Assembly: GCA_036402075.1 (NCBI GenBank)
Contig: DASWTP010000142.1
Span: forward strand, 20,647-84,646
Direction: 5' to 3'
Length of the DNA: 64,000 nucleotides
From: Chryseosolibacter sp036402075
GTDB lineage: Bacteria; Bacteroidota; Bacteroidia; Cytophagales; Cyclobacteriaceae
Of the stretch, positions 50,920-60,227 are shown one piece after another (the first letter of the stretch is position 1; each line of letters opens with the position of its first letter). The notes beneath the pieces were generated by a model. That model searched no databases and had not been told where the DNA came from. It saw only the letters and a list, made by a program, of their open reading frames with translations. The translations under genes and the position numbers were made by a program.

Positions 50920-51498
50920 ATGCCACCAGCAGCACAAACCCCTCGCAGTCTTGCCCGGACTTTTATCCTGGGCTTGAGCTCGATTACCATCCTATTGTGT
51001 TGCTCCAAACCGGAAGTTCGCTTTCCATCTCCCATTGCGATCCGTGATCATTATTTCCAGGGCGATGTGCGGATCAGCTTCCTGCGAAACAAAGGTTTCA
51101 AAGTTTCACTCACCACGGATGGGCAACAAGTCGATCAGGTCGTGTTTCCATACGAAGCCTATCATTTTGATACTGCAGATGTTAATCATGACGGAAGTAC
51201 TGATATCCTTCTCGGCCTGATTAAACCAACGGAGTTCGATCCCGTTCATAAAAAGCGCCTTTTCATCTTGCGCGTTGATCACGATCAGCTTCGCCCGTTG
51301 TGGCTGGGGTCGAAAGTCTGTCAGAATCTTATTTCCTTTAAAGCAAAATCCAACGGAATCATCCAAACCCTTGAGCAGACCAATAATGGAAACTATGCCG
51401 TGGGAGTCTATCAATGGGAGTCCTTTGGACTGACGCTCATCCACTATCGGATAAATGAAAAACCCTATCACGATGCAATCCAGATTTTTGAAAGTTAG
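50920..51498 (+). CDS. hypothetical lipoprotein
   Basis: 192 residues. The N-terminus PRSLARTFILGLSSITILLC ends in a lipobox-like LLCC at about residue 27. The mature part contains TADVNHDGSTDILLGLIKPTEF, an Asp-rich loop reminiscent of a calcium-binding FG-GAP/dockerin unit, and several strands. No family recognised. The end overlaps the YARHG-DUF3160 gene by 26 bases from its ATG at 51473. Confidence 0.72.
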   Translation: MPPAAQTPRSLARTFILGLSSITILLCCSKPEVRFPSPIAIRDHYFQGDVRISFLRNKGFKVSLTTDGQQVDQVVFPYEAYHFDTADVNHDGSTDILLGLIKPTEFDPVHKKRLFILRVDHDQLRPLWLGSKVCQNLISFKAKSNGIIQTLEQTNNGNYAVGVYQWESFGLTLIHYRINEKPYHDAIQIFES

Positions 51499-53866
51499 CA
51501 GCCTCTTGGTAAGCTGCATAATGCTTGCCTGTGGCGGATCGGAAAAAAAGGTCGAGTCAACGGAGCAAACTACCGCACTTGAGCAAAATATTGCGTTTGT
51601 CGCTGCCGAAGACAAGGCATCGCTGGCTAAGTACTACTCGCTGGAGCACATCAAGGAATGGTACCCCGAACGAGTTCTTCCCCCGGTATTCGACTTCAAC
51701 GTAGATCTTTCTGACAAGACAATTGTTGAACTGGCATTGCTGCGAAACGAGATTTTTGCGAGGAACGGATATTTATTTGAAGATGCAATGCTTCGCGGGT
51801 ACTTCAACCAGTTCAAATGGTATCAGCCCATCTTTGATGTTCCGGAGTTTAAGGTTGAGCTGAATAAGCAAGAGCAGGAGTTTGTCTCAAAAGTGCTGGC
51901 CATGGAGAATCAACTTGCGGGACAGCGGTATATGAAGCAAGGCGAGTTTGAAGTGATTAATATGGATCACGTTCACAACCTGCAACAATTCAAGGGTATT
52001 GATGAGGAGCTGAAGCGTACATTGGCAAAAATCAATTTCAGCATTGTTCCTGCCAGTCACGCCCAGCTGTTTCATGTGTATGATCATAATCACTATCAAT
52101 ACGTCCCAAACTTTATTACCACTGACCTTTATCTGCAGGTGCTGCACAAACACCTGAGCTCGATCTTGCGAACCACCGAGGAAGAGAAACTTATCCCGCT
52201 TGTAACGGAACTGGTGGGCGGATTGGTGACGCAAGTGATTGCGTTCCGAAATAAAGCGACCGACCCTAAGCTTCAATCGGCCGCGCAATGGTCTGCCTCC
52301 TATCTCTCCATCGCATACGATCTGATTGCCGGGGCCACGCCTGACGCGTCATTCAGTGCAGAATCCAAAGAAGAAGTAGAAAAGATCCTTCACGCTACCG
52401 GGGTTGGTTCTGCTTTTCTTGATTTCAGGTACCTGCAGTATTCACAATTTACACCGCGCGGTAACTACACAAAAAGCAGAGAGCTTGAAAAGTACTTTCG
52501 GTGCATCAAGTGGTTGAACTCCGCACCTATAATGATTGACACCGATGAGCGTTTTCTTTCGGCTCTCGTGATCGCGGCCTTCATCAGGAATACACCAGCT
52601 GTCAGGAGCTCGTTCAATAGATTTAATGAAGCGATCAGGTTTATTGCTGGGGAAGAAGACAATGCTTCTATTGCCGGGCTCGTTAATCTGCTAACGCCTG
52701 AACAGGCAGCGAACCCCGCAATCTTGAATAATCCGGCAACGCTTGCTGAGCTGCGAAAGAAGCTTCAAGCCGTTAGCCACAATAAGATTAAACCGAAGGC
52801 TGCCGATGCAAAGACGACCGAATCATTAGACAGACCTTCTGTATTTTTTACAGCAGGACGCTACACGTTCGATGCCGAAATTCTAAGCAGGCTCGTGCAT
52901 GTCCTTTCTCCAAACCCAAAGCGCCCTTTTCCAAAGGGGCTTGATGTGTTTGCTGCGCTCGGATCCTCCCACGCTAAAAAGATTTTACTTGAGGAGCTGA
53001 AAGAACAACGTTCTTGGCCGCAGTATCCGGATTCACTACAAACTATCACCCGGGAATTTTCGGACTTCGATGACTGGAACCAAACTATTTACAATAAAAC
53101 ATTTGACGCTGTTAACGCCCTGAATGTCCGTGGGGAGAGAGAGCCACGCTTTATGAAGACGGATGCATGGCGGAAGAAGAGCCTGAGCACCTCCCTTGCA
53201 GCGTGGGCAGAACTTAAGCATGACATGTTACTCTACGCGGAGCAGCCCTGGGCCGCGCAGGCCGGTCAGGGCGGTGGACCACCACCACCGATCCATCTCA
53301 GTTATGTCGAGCCGAACGTTGCGTTTTGGGAAAAATGCCTTGAGTTGCTTGCACTGCAGGAGGAAACACTGACACGCATGGAACTCATGACTGACAAAAT
53401 CAAACAGAACTCTGAAAAGCTGAGAGGCCTTGCATCCATGCTTTTAAAGATCAGTCAAAAGGAGCTTGCGAACGAGCTAATTTCGGAGGAGGAGTTTCAC
53501 GAACTAAGTTACATCGGAGGACGGGTCGAGTACCTCACGTTTGATATTCTCGATTCCGACCATCTTCCTGAACAAGAAAAAGAGGTCGCTGTGGTCGCGG
53601 ATGTCTATAATAACAACGGTGTTTTTCTGGAGGAGGCTGTCGGCATGGTGGATGAGATTTATGTGGTGGCCGAGATTAATGGTAAACCATTCCTGACAAA
53701 GGGCGCGGTATTCAGCTATTTCGAGTTTACGAGTGATCAGCCGCTGACCGATGAAGCATGGCGAACACGGCTCAGTGATGGGCAACAACCGGAACGACCC
53801 GCCTGGATGAAGGAAATTGTGACGAAAGCATCTTCACTTGAATCAAAACCCAGTTATAGTTTCTAA
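51473..53866 (+). CDS. YARHG-DUF3160 domain lipoprotein
   Basis: 797 residues from the ATG at 51473. A lipobox (MLACGG) ends the signal at about 19. A YARHG domain covers about 50-125 (ELALLRNEIFARNGYLFEDAM, cut to 20: ELALLRNEIFARNGYLFEDA), and the rest is DUF3160, with YDHNHYQYVPNFITTDLYLQ near 205 and VFFTAGRYTFDAEILSRL near 460. Such lipoproteins sit in the outer membrane; function unknown. Overlap with the preceding lipoprotein gene suggests the two are co-expressed. Confidence 0.85.
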   Translation: MQSRFLKVSSLLVSCIMLACGGSEKKVESTEQTTALEQNIAFVAAEDKASLAKYYSLEHIKEWYPERVLPPVFDFNVDLSDKTIVELALLRNEIFARNGYLFEDAMLRGYFNQFKWYQPIFDVPEFKVELNKQEQEFVSKVLAMENQLAGQRYMKQGEFEVINMDHVHNLQQFKGIDEELKRTLAKINFSIVPASHAQLFHVYDHNHYQYVPNFITTDLYLQVLHKHLSSILRTTEEEKLIPLVTELVGGLVTQVIAFRNKATDPKLQSAAQWSASYLSIAYDLIAGATPDASFSAESKEEVEKILHATGVGSAFLDFRYLQYSQFTPRGNYTKSRELEKYFRCIKWLNSAPIMIDTDERFLSALVIAAFIRNTPAVRSSFNRFNEAIRFIAGEEDNASIAGLVNLLTPEQAANPAILNNPATLAELRKKLQAVSHNKIKPKAADAKTTESLDRPSVFFTAGRYTFDAEILSRLVHVLSPNPKRPFPKGLDVFAALGSSHAKKILLEELKEQRSWPQYPDSLQTITREFSDFDDWNQTIYNKTFDAVNALNVRGEREPRFMKTDAWRKKSLSTSLAAWAELKHDMLLYAEQPWAAQAGQGGGPPPPIHLSYVEPNVAFWEKCLELLALQEETLTRMELMTDKIKQNSEKLRGLASMLLKISQKELANELISEEEFHELSYIGGRVEYLTFDILDSDHLPEQEKEVAVVADVYNNNGVFLEEAVGMVDEIYVVAEINGKPFLTKGAVFSYFEFTSDQPLTDEAWRTRLSDGQQPERPAWMKEIVTKASSLESKPSYSF

Positions 53867-53904
53867 GGCTATAACCAGGATCTTTCTGCGCTAATAACCC
53901 GGGT

Positions 53905-54576
53905 ATGAATAAGAAAATCGACTGGTACAATCATCTGGTGGCATTCGTCAGCACACTGCTGGGAATTTTTATTGCATTTCAACTGGAAGACTGGAAAGAT
54001 AATCGCAAGCAGGAACAGGCCCTGGCTGTGGCGCTTGATGCGATCAAAAAAGAAGTGCAGGCGAACGTAAAAATCTACCAGACTAATGTTGCCGCGCTGT
54101 CGGAATTTTTGGAATACCGGAAATTCTACGAGGAACACTCCGATGCGAAGGGGAATCTCATCACCAGCGAGAAAACGCTAAATCGAATAAGGGGTAATCA
54201 TCCTAATCGCACCCGCGACCTGCGCGTGCTGCGAAAGCTAAACGATTCCATAAACGTTTACACGGGTGGCCGCCTTATCTATGATGTTCTCCCCGTAACG
54301 GGAATCAGCGCGGTGAATTGGAAGGCAGCCTCATCTTCCGGGTTACTTACCTCCCTCGATCATGAAAAGTTATCACAACTCACGGATATTTATGGCTGGA
54401 TTGAACGCGACATGGGAATGGATGAGTCTGAGTATTTTTTTAACGCGATCGGTGTTTCAGAGTTTGACGACCTCAACCGTATCGTGGAGAATTACGAGAG
54501 GATTATGCGAAATACGAGCTTTAAGCTGGCGCGTATAGAGAAACCGATGGAGACGTTAGGGTGGTGGCCTGAATAA
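53905..54576 (+). CDS. DUF6090-like single-pass membrane protein
   Basis: 223 residues. The N-terminus WYNHLVAFVSTLLGIFIAFQL is one membrane helix (about 12-30), followed by EDWKDNRKQEQALAVALDAI and a long soluble helical domain. I have seen this N-terminal pattern in DUF6090-type proteins, but the assignment is tentative. Function unknown. The 204-base gap to the next gene carries an unlikely 75-codon frame at 54600-54827, left out. Confidence 0.65.
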   Translation: MNKKIDWYNHLVAFVSTLLGIFIAFQLEDWKDNRKQEQALAVALDAIKKEVQANVKIYQTNVAALSEFLEYRKFYEEHSDAKGNLITSEKTLNRIRGNHPNRTRDLRVLRKLNDSINVYTGGRLIYDVLPVTGISAVNWKAASSSGLLTSLDHEKLSQLTDIYGWIERDMGMDESEYFFNAIGVSEFDDLNRIVENYERIMRNTSFKLARIEKPMETLGWWPE

Positions 54577-54780
54577 GTGGCGTCTGTCTTTTTGTTTTCA
54601 TGGAGGACGACTTTACCACACCTCCAAGCAATAACGATTTTGCGGATTCTCACCATTCGAAGCACCGTCCAATGCACAAATTGCATGACAATGAATCTTA
54701 TAGAATGCCTTATGGACTTCACACTAGATTAAACTTCCGCTTTCTTGCCCAACTTCTTTACTGGTTCAACACAACTGGTT

Positions 54781-55491
54781 ATGGAGGTACAACCGAATCC
54801 CGGAAAGCATATTTTGATAGATGTTAATCATGAAACGTATGCACGTTACCCGGTTCGAACGCATGTTATCACGCGGGAAGATAATCTTCTCGATATCTGC
54901 TTTCGTTATACCGATGACAAACTTCAGGGAGCGGATCTGCTCTTTATCAGCGAACGAATTGTTGCCATCACCCAAGGGCGTGCGTTTCCCATATCAGCAA
55001 TCACTGCGGGCTGGTTAGCGAAAACGCTTTCACGCTACGTTCACAAATCAAGGCATGGCATCGGGCTGGGGAGTCAGTGGACAATGCAGCTTGCAATTGA
55101 TGAGGCTGGCCCCTTACGAATTCTTTTTGCTGCATCGCTTTCGGCCATCACAAAGCCTTTCGGAATGAGGGGAATTTTCTATCGTGTAGTCGGAAATAAT
55201 ATTAATGCGATTGATGGCCCCTGTGATAACACGATTCCACCGTACAATCGCTACGCGAAGCTTGGACCTGCCAAACCGAATGCGGTTGCACGCAGGTTGA
55301 AATCCGAACTGGGCGTGGACGTGGTGATTATTGATGCGAACGATCTTGGCGTGAATGTCTTAGGCCGTTCATCATCGCGGATTAGCAAAAAGCTGTGCGA
55401 GCAATTATTCCGGGATAATCCACTAGGGCAGTCGTTGCAACAGACGCCCTTGTGCATTGTCAGGAGAATTAGCTCCGCGGAGATTCACTAA
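54781..55491 (+). CDS. CofE-like glutamate ligase (COG1478 family)
   Basis: 236 residues from the ATG at 54781; an in-frame TTG 36 bases upstream is less likely. The RTHVITREDNLLDICFRYTD start and GADLLFISERIVAITQGRA fit the F420-0:glutamate ligase fold, in which GTP and metal are bound. IGLGSQWTMQLAIDEAGPLR and PFGMRGIFYRVVGNN also match. Bacteroidota generally make no F420 and no cofG/cofH/cofD are here, so this copy probably ligates glutamate to another acceptor. Function unknown. Confidence 0.72.
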   Translation: MEVQPNPGKHILIDVNHETYARYPVRTHVITREDNLLDICFRYTDDKLQGADLLFISERIVAITQGRAFPISAITAGWLAKTLSRYVHKSRHGIGLGSQWTMQLAIDEAGPLRILFAASLSAITKPFGMRGIFYRVVGNNINAIDGPCDNTIPPYNRYAKLGPAKPNAVARRLKSELGVDVVIIDANDLGVNVLGRSSSRISKKLCEQLFRDNPLGQSLQQTPLCIVRRISSAEIH

Positions 55492-55528
55492 CCGTTATCC
55501 TCCATTTTGAAAAAGGCGTCTGGTGAAG

Positions 55529-55972
55529 TCAAAGATATTTGGTGAGCAAAAATCGATTGTGATCCTTGAATCCTTTGTTTCGGTAAAGCGCCAGGCCGCG
55601 CTCATTGTGTTTTTCTGCCTCGAGATGTAGAGCCTTAATCCCGAGTTGTCTGGCCTGTGCTGTAACGAAATCAATAGCTTGCTTGCCAATTCCTTTTCCC
55701 TGGAATTCCGGAAGAACAAAGAGTTCATCTACGAAGGCGTCTCGTCCTCTGAATTCAAAGCTGAACCCAAATCCAACAAATGTATAGCCCGCAGTTTTGT
55801 TGTTGAATTCGATCATCCACAACAGGCCAAAATGGTCGTTGGCCAAGAGCGCTTCGAGGTTTTCTATCCGTTCCCGCTGATCAAACGGATAACCGTCAAT
55901 CGCGTTGAACTGCTCCATCATTGTGACGATCACAGGTATGTCCTGGCTGGCGAATTTCCGGAATGTAATCAT
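55529..55972 (-). CDS. GNAT-family N-acetyltransferase
   Basis: 147 residues from the ATG at 55972. FRKFASQDIPVIVTMMEQF begins the fold, the acetyl-CoA loop is FVLPEFQGKGIGKQAIDFV near 95, and HLEAEKHNERGLALYRNKGF closes it. A typical single GNAT domain. It is the only minus-strand gene in this part of the window, divergent from the methyltransferase gene. Substrate unknown. Confidence 0.88.
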   Translation of the reverse strand: MITFRKFASQDIPVIVTMMEQFNAIDGYPFDQRERIENLEALLANDHFGLLWMIEFNNKTAGYTFVGFGFSFEFRGRDAFVDELFVLPEFQGKGIGKQAIDFVTAQARQLGIKALHLEAEKHNERGLALYRNKGFKDHNRFLLTKYL

Positions 55973-56106
55973 GCAACAAGGTACTAATGAATCACGACAA
56001 GTAATTCTCGTGGCTTCAACTGTGTTCGGAGCCGTTGAGCGACAGCTTTTCAACCTCACCCGCAATAAACATACCGGTAGTCCGTTTTACTCTCAAACCT
56101 GACCTG

Positions 56107-56784
56107 ATGACCCGCTCCAACCTCGCAGTTCTGCTCGCCTGCATTTCCATTGTATTGGTCGGTTGTGCCAAATCGCTTTCCTATGAAGGTGGACCTGTGA
56201 TGAAGCAGAAGCACATTCACGAGACCTTCACACCTATCTTACAATTCCTGGAGGTAAAGCCTGGAATGCATTTTGCGGATGTGGGTGCTGGCAATGGCGC
56301 CTTGCCGATAATGATGTCCACGTTGATGAACGATGTGACAGTATATGTTCAGGATATTGACACCAAGGCGCTTACGCAACACAACCTCGATAAGATCATA
56401 GCACATTATTCAAGAAAGAGCAAGCAGGACCTGGCGGCAAAGAATCGTTATCGACTCGTCATTGGCGACTTACAGCATACCAACCTTCCTGACAGGCAGA
56501 TCGATCTGATTTATTCAAATGCAACGATTCATGTCTTTGACTCACCAAACGAGATGCTCCAGGATATCCGCAAGAAACTAGCACCTGGTGGCCGGGTATT
56601 TTTCCGCGATAGCTTCCGAAATGACAATGGTGAAGGCGAATTCTGCTCGGATAAAACCTGCGCAAAACGACTACTGGCAATTTCTGAATTCCTTGAATTG
56701 ATGGATAAAAATGGGTACAAGCTTGTAAAGCAATCTGCGAATATGAGTGGTTATCCGGTTTTTGGATTCGCGGTTGCCGAGTAG
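56107..56784 (+). CDS. lipoprotein-like class I SAM methyltransferase
   Basis: 225 residues from the ATG at 56107. The first 20 residues (AVLLACISIVLVGC) form a lipoprotein signal with lipobox LVGC. The SAM domain follows: FADVGAGNGALPIMMSTLM near 56-74, VQDIDTKALTQHNL and the IDLIYSNATIHVF strand near 140. A second ATG at 56200 (MKQKHIHETF) would give a cytosolic version. Exported SAM methyltransferases have no obvious SAM supply, so either the start is wrong or the protein has a non-catalytic role. Confidence 0.75.
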   Translation: MTRSNLAVLLACISIVLVGCAKSLSYEGGPVMKQKHIHETFTPILQFLEVKPGMHFADVGAGNGALPIMMSTLMNDVTVYVQDIDTKALTQHNLDKIIAHYSRKSKQDLAAKNRYRLVIGDLQHTNLPDRQIDLIYSNATIHVFDSPNEMLQDIRKKLAPGGRVFFRDSFRNDNGEGEFCSDKTCAKRLLAISEFLELMDKNGYKLVKQSANMSGYPVFGFAVAE

Positions 56785-56890
56785 GGTCGTGGAAGGGTGT
56801 TTCATCTGGTGGTCGCTCGAAGGACAAATGATACTTGCAGGAAGTGCACTGCGTTTTGATTTCATTTCTTTTTTTATCTTGAGGACTACT

Positions 56891-57412
56891 ATGAATGCCA
56901 GCTTCAAGATCCGAAACGCACACGGTGATGAATACCCCGCCATTGGAAAACTGATGGTGCACGCGTATTCGAATCTTGAAGGTTTTATTAAACCCCACGA
57001 GCATCCTCAGTATTACGAAATGCTCGCGAATGTCGGAGAACTGACAAAGAAACCTGGTACCGAGATCCTTGTGGCGATCGCGCCCGAAGGGTTGTTGGCG
57101 GGAGCAGTAGTCTATTTTAATGACATGCAGTATTACGCTTCTGGTGGAACTGCAACGATGGAAAAAAATTCGGCTGGTTTTAGATTGTTAGCCGTGGCAG
57201 ATGAAGCGCGTGGGCAAGGTGTGGGGAAACTCTTGACGCTCGAATGTATTCGCAAAGCAAAGGACCATGGGTTGAGGCAAGTCATCATCCACACCACGCT
57301 GGCGATGAAAAACGCATGGAGCATGTATGAGCGCATTGGGTTTAAGCGGTCGGAAGACCTGGATTTCATGCAGGGCCAAATGAAAGTCTTCGGCTTTCGA
57401 TACTCACTTTGA
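56891..57412 (+). CDS. GNAT-family N-acetyltransferase
   Basis: 173 residues from the ATG at 56891; earlier in-frame starts overlap the methyltransferase. The acetyl-CoA loop is LLAVADEARGQGVGKLLTL near 101-119, followed by ALRQVIIHTTLAMKNAWSMYERIGF-like sequence (cut at 20: HTTLAMKNAWSMYERIGFKR). One GNAT domain. The S41 peptidase gene follows 50 bases later. Substrate unknown. Confidence 0.87.
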   Translation: MNASFKIRNAHGDEYPAIGKLMVHAYSNLEGFIKPHEHPQYYEMLANVGELTKKPGTEILVAIAPEGLLAGAVVYFNDMQYYASGGTATMEKNSAGFRLLAVADEARGQGVGKLLTLECIRKAKDHGLRQVIIHTTLAMKNAWSMYERIGFKRSEDLDFMQGQMKVFGFRYSL

Positions 57413-57462
57413 TCAATGCCGTGGCATTTTTGTCGACTGATCATAACCTAACCAACTATAGA

Positions 57463-58821
57463 ATGAAAACCCTCTCATTCCAGTTACTGACAATTGTGTC
57501 GCTGACGTGTATTCCTCACGTTCTACAGGCGCAAAAAGTTGAGACCCGCAAGACCGGGCAGAAAGTTTTTGTTGTTGATGGCCAGGCATCTCTTTTTGAT
57601 ACCCTTTCTGCAGAGGCGAAAGTTTATGGACTGTCCACCTTTTGGAAAGACGCAAGCTACAACTTTGTGTTTTTCGATCGGCTGAAAGTCAACTGGGACA
57701 GCGCATACTATGCAACCATCCCCAAAGTGCTGGCAGCGAAAAACATGTTTGAATATTGGCGCGTCCTTGATGATTTCGCAAAGCTGCTGAATGATGGTCA
57801 TACCGGGATTTACCGGCCGGATTATTTCTGGAAAGATATGGGCAATCCACCGGTTATGACCACGAAGATCAACGACAGAAGGTATGTTACGCGAATTGAT
57901 CAGACGCTTCTTGAAGAAATCCCGATCGGAAGCGAAGTGCTTAAGATCGATAATAAGTCATACGATGAGTATATCAAACTACACGGAACCCTTGTCGGAT
58001 ATAAGGGAACAACGATCAACTACACGTTCAGACGCCCGGACGGTACGGAGATAACAAAAACACTCACGAGGTATGCCGGCAAAGATCGTTCGGTGAAATA
58101 CGTTCCAGCTCTTGCTCCCTGGAGAGATTTTTCGGTCTCCGATAAAAATGGATATGCCTATGTGAAAGTGAATACTTTTGAATTGGACAGCGTTGCCGTT
58201 AAATTCAGAAAGCACATCCCAATGATCAACCGATCAAAAGCATTAATCCTGGACATCCGCGACAACGGTGGCGGGAATACCAGCCACGCAATTAGTCTTG
58301 CCCAGCATCTTACGAACAAGTCTGTGATGACCGGCTCTTCATGGCGCACGCGCATCCATAAAGCAGCCAACAAAGCGTGGGCATCTTGGGACTCCGAAGA
58401 AGGAAACACAAATGAAAATTTGAATTATCTGCTGGGCAATGAATGGGAGATTCACCCAGGCCAGAAGATCAAGATTGCCAGGAATATCGACAAAGTTACG
58501 GTACCCATTATAATACTGATCGGAGAGCGTACTTTTTCTGCAGCTGAGGACTTCTTGATACTACTTGATGGTTCATCGAACATTAAGCTGATCGGACAAA
58601 ACACAGGCGGAAGCTCGGGGCAACCGCTCTACCTTAACCTTGTGGGTGGATTGGCGGCCCGCATCTGCTCGAAGCGCGACACTTATCCAGACGGCCGCGA
58701 CTTCATCGGCATTGGAATTAAACCGGACGTTTATGTGAAGCGGAATGAAATTGACTATCTGAAAGGGGTGGACACGGAATTAGAATTCGCACTTCATTAT
58801 CTTAGTGTTTCAAAACATTGA
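57463..58821 (+). CDS. S41-family peptidase, exported
   Basis: 452 residues from the ATG at 57463, with a signal peptide (ending HVLQAQ). The catalytic region of the tail-specific/tricorn-core type peptidases shows ILDIRDNGGGNTSHAISLAQHL near 265 (cut: ILDIRDNGGGNTSHAISLAQ) and GERTFSAAEDFLILLDGSS near 360, where Ser in FSAAED is the expected nucleophile. NTGGSSGQPLYLNLVGGL is near 385. A PDZ-like stretch (about 150-195) precedes. Substrate unknown. It overlaps the next gene. Confidence 0.87.
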   Translation: MKTLSFQLLTIVSLTCIPHVLQAQKVETRKTGQKVFVVDGQASLFDTLSAEAKVYGLSTFWKDASYNFVFFDRLKVNWDSAYYATIPKVLAAKNMFEYWRVLDDFAKLLNDGHTGIYRPDYFWKDMGNPPVMTTKINDRRYVTRIDQTLLEEIPIGSEVLKIDNKSYDEYIKLHGTLVGYKGTTINYTFRRPDGTEITKTLTRYAGKDRSVKYVPALAPWRDFSVSDKNGYAYVKVNTFELDSVAVKFRKHIPMINRSKALILDIRDNGGGNTSHAISLAQHLTNKSVMTGSSWRTRIHKAANKAWASWDSEEGNTNENLNYLLGNEWEIHPGQKIKIARNIDKVTVPIIILIGERTFSAAEDFLILLDGSSNIKLIGQNTGGSSGQPLYLNLVGGLAARICSKRDTYPDGRDFIGIGIKPDVYVKRNEIDYLKGVDTELEFALHYLSVSKH

Positions 58822-58828
58822 AGTCCGG

Positions 58829-59560
58829 ATGGTTGTAGCGCTGGCGCAGATAAAACCGCACATTGGAGATATTGAGAAAAATATCACACGGCACGTGGAC
58901 TTTATTAAAGTAGCTACCGACCATCGTGCCCATCTTATTATTTTTCCTGAGTTATCACTAACAGGCTATGAGCCAAAGCTTGCCAATGCTTTGGCGATGA
59001 ATCTGGCAGATTCACGATTGGAAATCTTCCAAGCCATGAGCGACCTCCATCATGTCACCATTGGTCTTGGTGTCCCGCTTCGTGTGCAGAATGGAGTTAC
59101 CATTAGTCTAGTCCTGTTTTCACCTGCCCAGCCTCGCGTAAGGTATTCGAAGCATTTTTTGCACGCTGATGAAGTTCCGCATTTTGTTCCCGGAGACAAT
59201 ATCGCGCTGACCGTGAAGAATAAAAAAGTCGCGCTGGCGATCTGTTACGAACTCTCGGTTGACACGCATCGCGCGCTGGCGTTCAAAGACAACCCCGATC
59301 TGTACATCTCCAGTGTAGCTAAAACCCGAAGGGGAACCACTGCAGCATGTGAGGTGCTTTCGCGGACAGCAAAGAATTACGAAACAATTACCATGATGTG
59401 TAATAGTATCGGGATCCAGGATGGCGAAGAATGTACGGGTACAACATCTGCATGGAACAGCTGGGGCGATCTCATTGGTCAGTTGGACGAGCGCCATGAA
59501 GGCCTCTTGTTCATAGATTCCGACAAAGGAGTGGCAACAGATTTTTATTTCGAAAAATGA
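58829..59560 (+). CDS. nitrilase-superfamily carbon-nitrogen hydrolase
   Basis: 243 residues from the ATG at 58829; a GTG at 58805 overlapping the S41 gene is possible. The Glu-Lys-Cys catalytic set can be read: Glu in FPELSLTGY, Lys in SKHFLHADE and Cys in ALAICYELS near 136. The rest is the four-layer nitrilase fold (DLYISSVAKTRRG). Substrate unknown. The stop codon overlaps the next ATG as ATGA. Confidence 0.88.
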   Translation: MVVALAQIKPHIGDIEKNITRHVDFIKVATDHRAHLIIFPELSLTGYEPKLANALAMNLADSRLEIFQAMSDLHHVTIGLGVPLRVQNGVTISLVLFSPAQPRVRYSKHFLHADEVPHFVPGDNIALTVKNKKVALAICYELSVDTHRALAFKDNPDLYISSVAKTRRGTTAACEVLSRTAKNYETITMMCNSIGIQDGEECTGTTSAWNSWGDLIGQLDERHEGLLFIDSDKGVATDFYFEK

Positions 59561-60072
59561 GTATGACTATTGAATATCGACCCCTTCAGGGGTTCACCAT
59601 CAGCGGAAAGGAGTTGAACTGGGGTGATGATCGGGAAGTTGTCCGGAAGAAAGTGGCGATGCAGTATGAAGCCGATAATAACATCATTGATGTGTCAATC
59701 GCCTATAACGGTGATCACGCCAATGACATTCATGTAAAACGCGATCTATATAATTACTGGGAAAAAGACCTGAGTTTTCACCTCAACTATGATCTGAAGG
59801 AACAGCTAGAATCTGTTGAAATCCATTGTTGTGAAGCGGTGATCATAAAGGGTATGCGACTGGGCTTTGGCGAGGATGTAGCGAACGTAAGAAGACAATT
59901 GTCTGCCCTGACTGCCGAGGAACATGAAACCGCTCCGGGCGAATTCTTATTTCCCGGATTGAAAGCAACGATCTCAAGTGACGAGGCGATGGGTGGTGAT
60001 GGTAACGGGCTGTCTTATTTCTATGCCGCCAGCAATATTGACCACTTGGTTGAAGACCTTACAGCTGACTGA
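59557..60072 (+). CDS. hypothetical protein (171 residues)
   Basis: The ATG overlaps the upstream stop (ATGA), so it is translationally coupled to the nitrilase-family gene. The sequence is soluble with a mixed alpha-beta character (FTISGKELNWGDDREVVRKKV, then GMRLGFGEDVANVRRQLSAL) and two Cys in HCCEAV. The LNWGDDREVVRKKV and LGFGEDVANVRRQL segments look like an internal duplication of about 85 residues. No family recognised. Confidence 0.7.
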   Translation: MSMTIEYRPLQGFTISGKELNWGDDREVVRKKVAMQYEADNNIIDVSIAYNGDHANDIHVKRDLYNYWEKDLSFHLNYDLKEQLESVEIHCCEAVIIKGMRLGFGEDVANVRRQLSALTAEEHETAPGEFLFPGLKATISSDEAMGGDGNGLSYFYAASNIDHLVEDLTAD

Positions 60073-60227
60073 TCCGTGTCAAACAATTAACTTCTTTTAA
60101 TAAGGAGAAACAAGTTCCCGTTTTGCATTCTTAAATTACTTACAAAAAGTTATCCTGATACGTCCAATTTCAGAACCTTCGATTGTCATGGGTGTGTAAA
60201 TCACATTCAAACCTTAAATTTATTACT

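Noticed and set aside
53852..53876. GTTATAG / CTATAAC inverted repeat over the DUF3160 stop codon
   Set aside because: The stem is only 7 bases, AT-rich and without a T-run, so termination is unlikely.
54600..54827. 75-codon plus-strand frame before the CofE-like gene
   Set aside because: The sequence is rich in His and Asn with no regular pattern, it overlaps the start of the CofE-like gene in another frame, and no promoter or start signal supports it.
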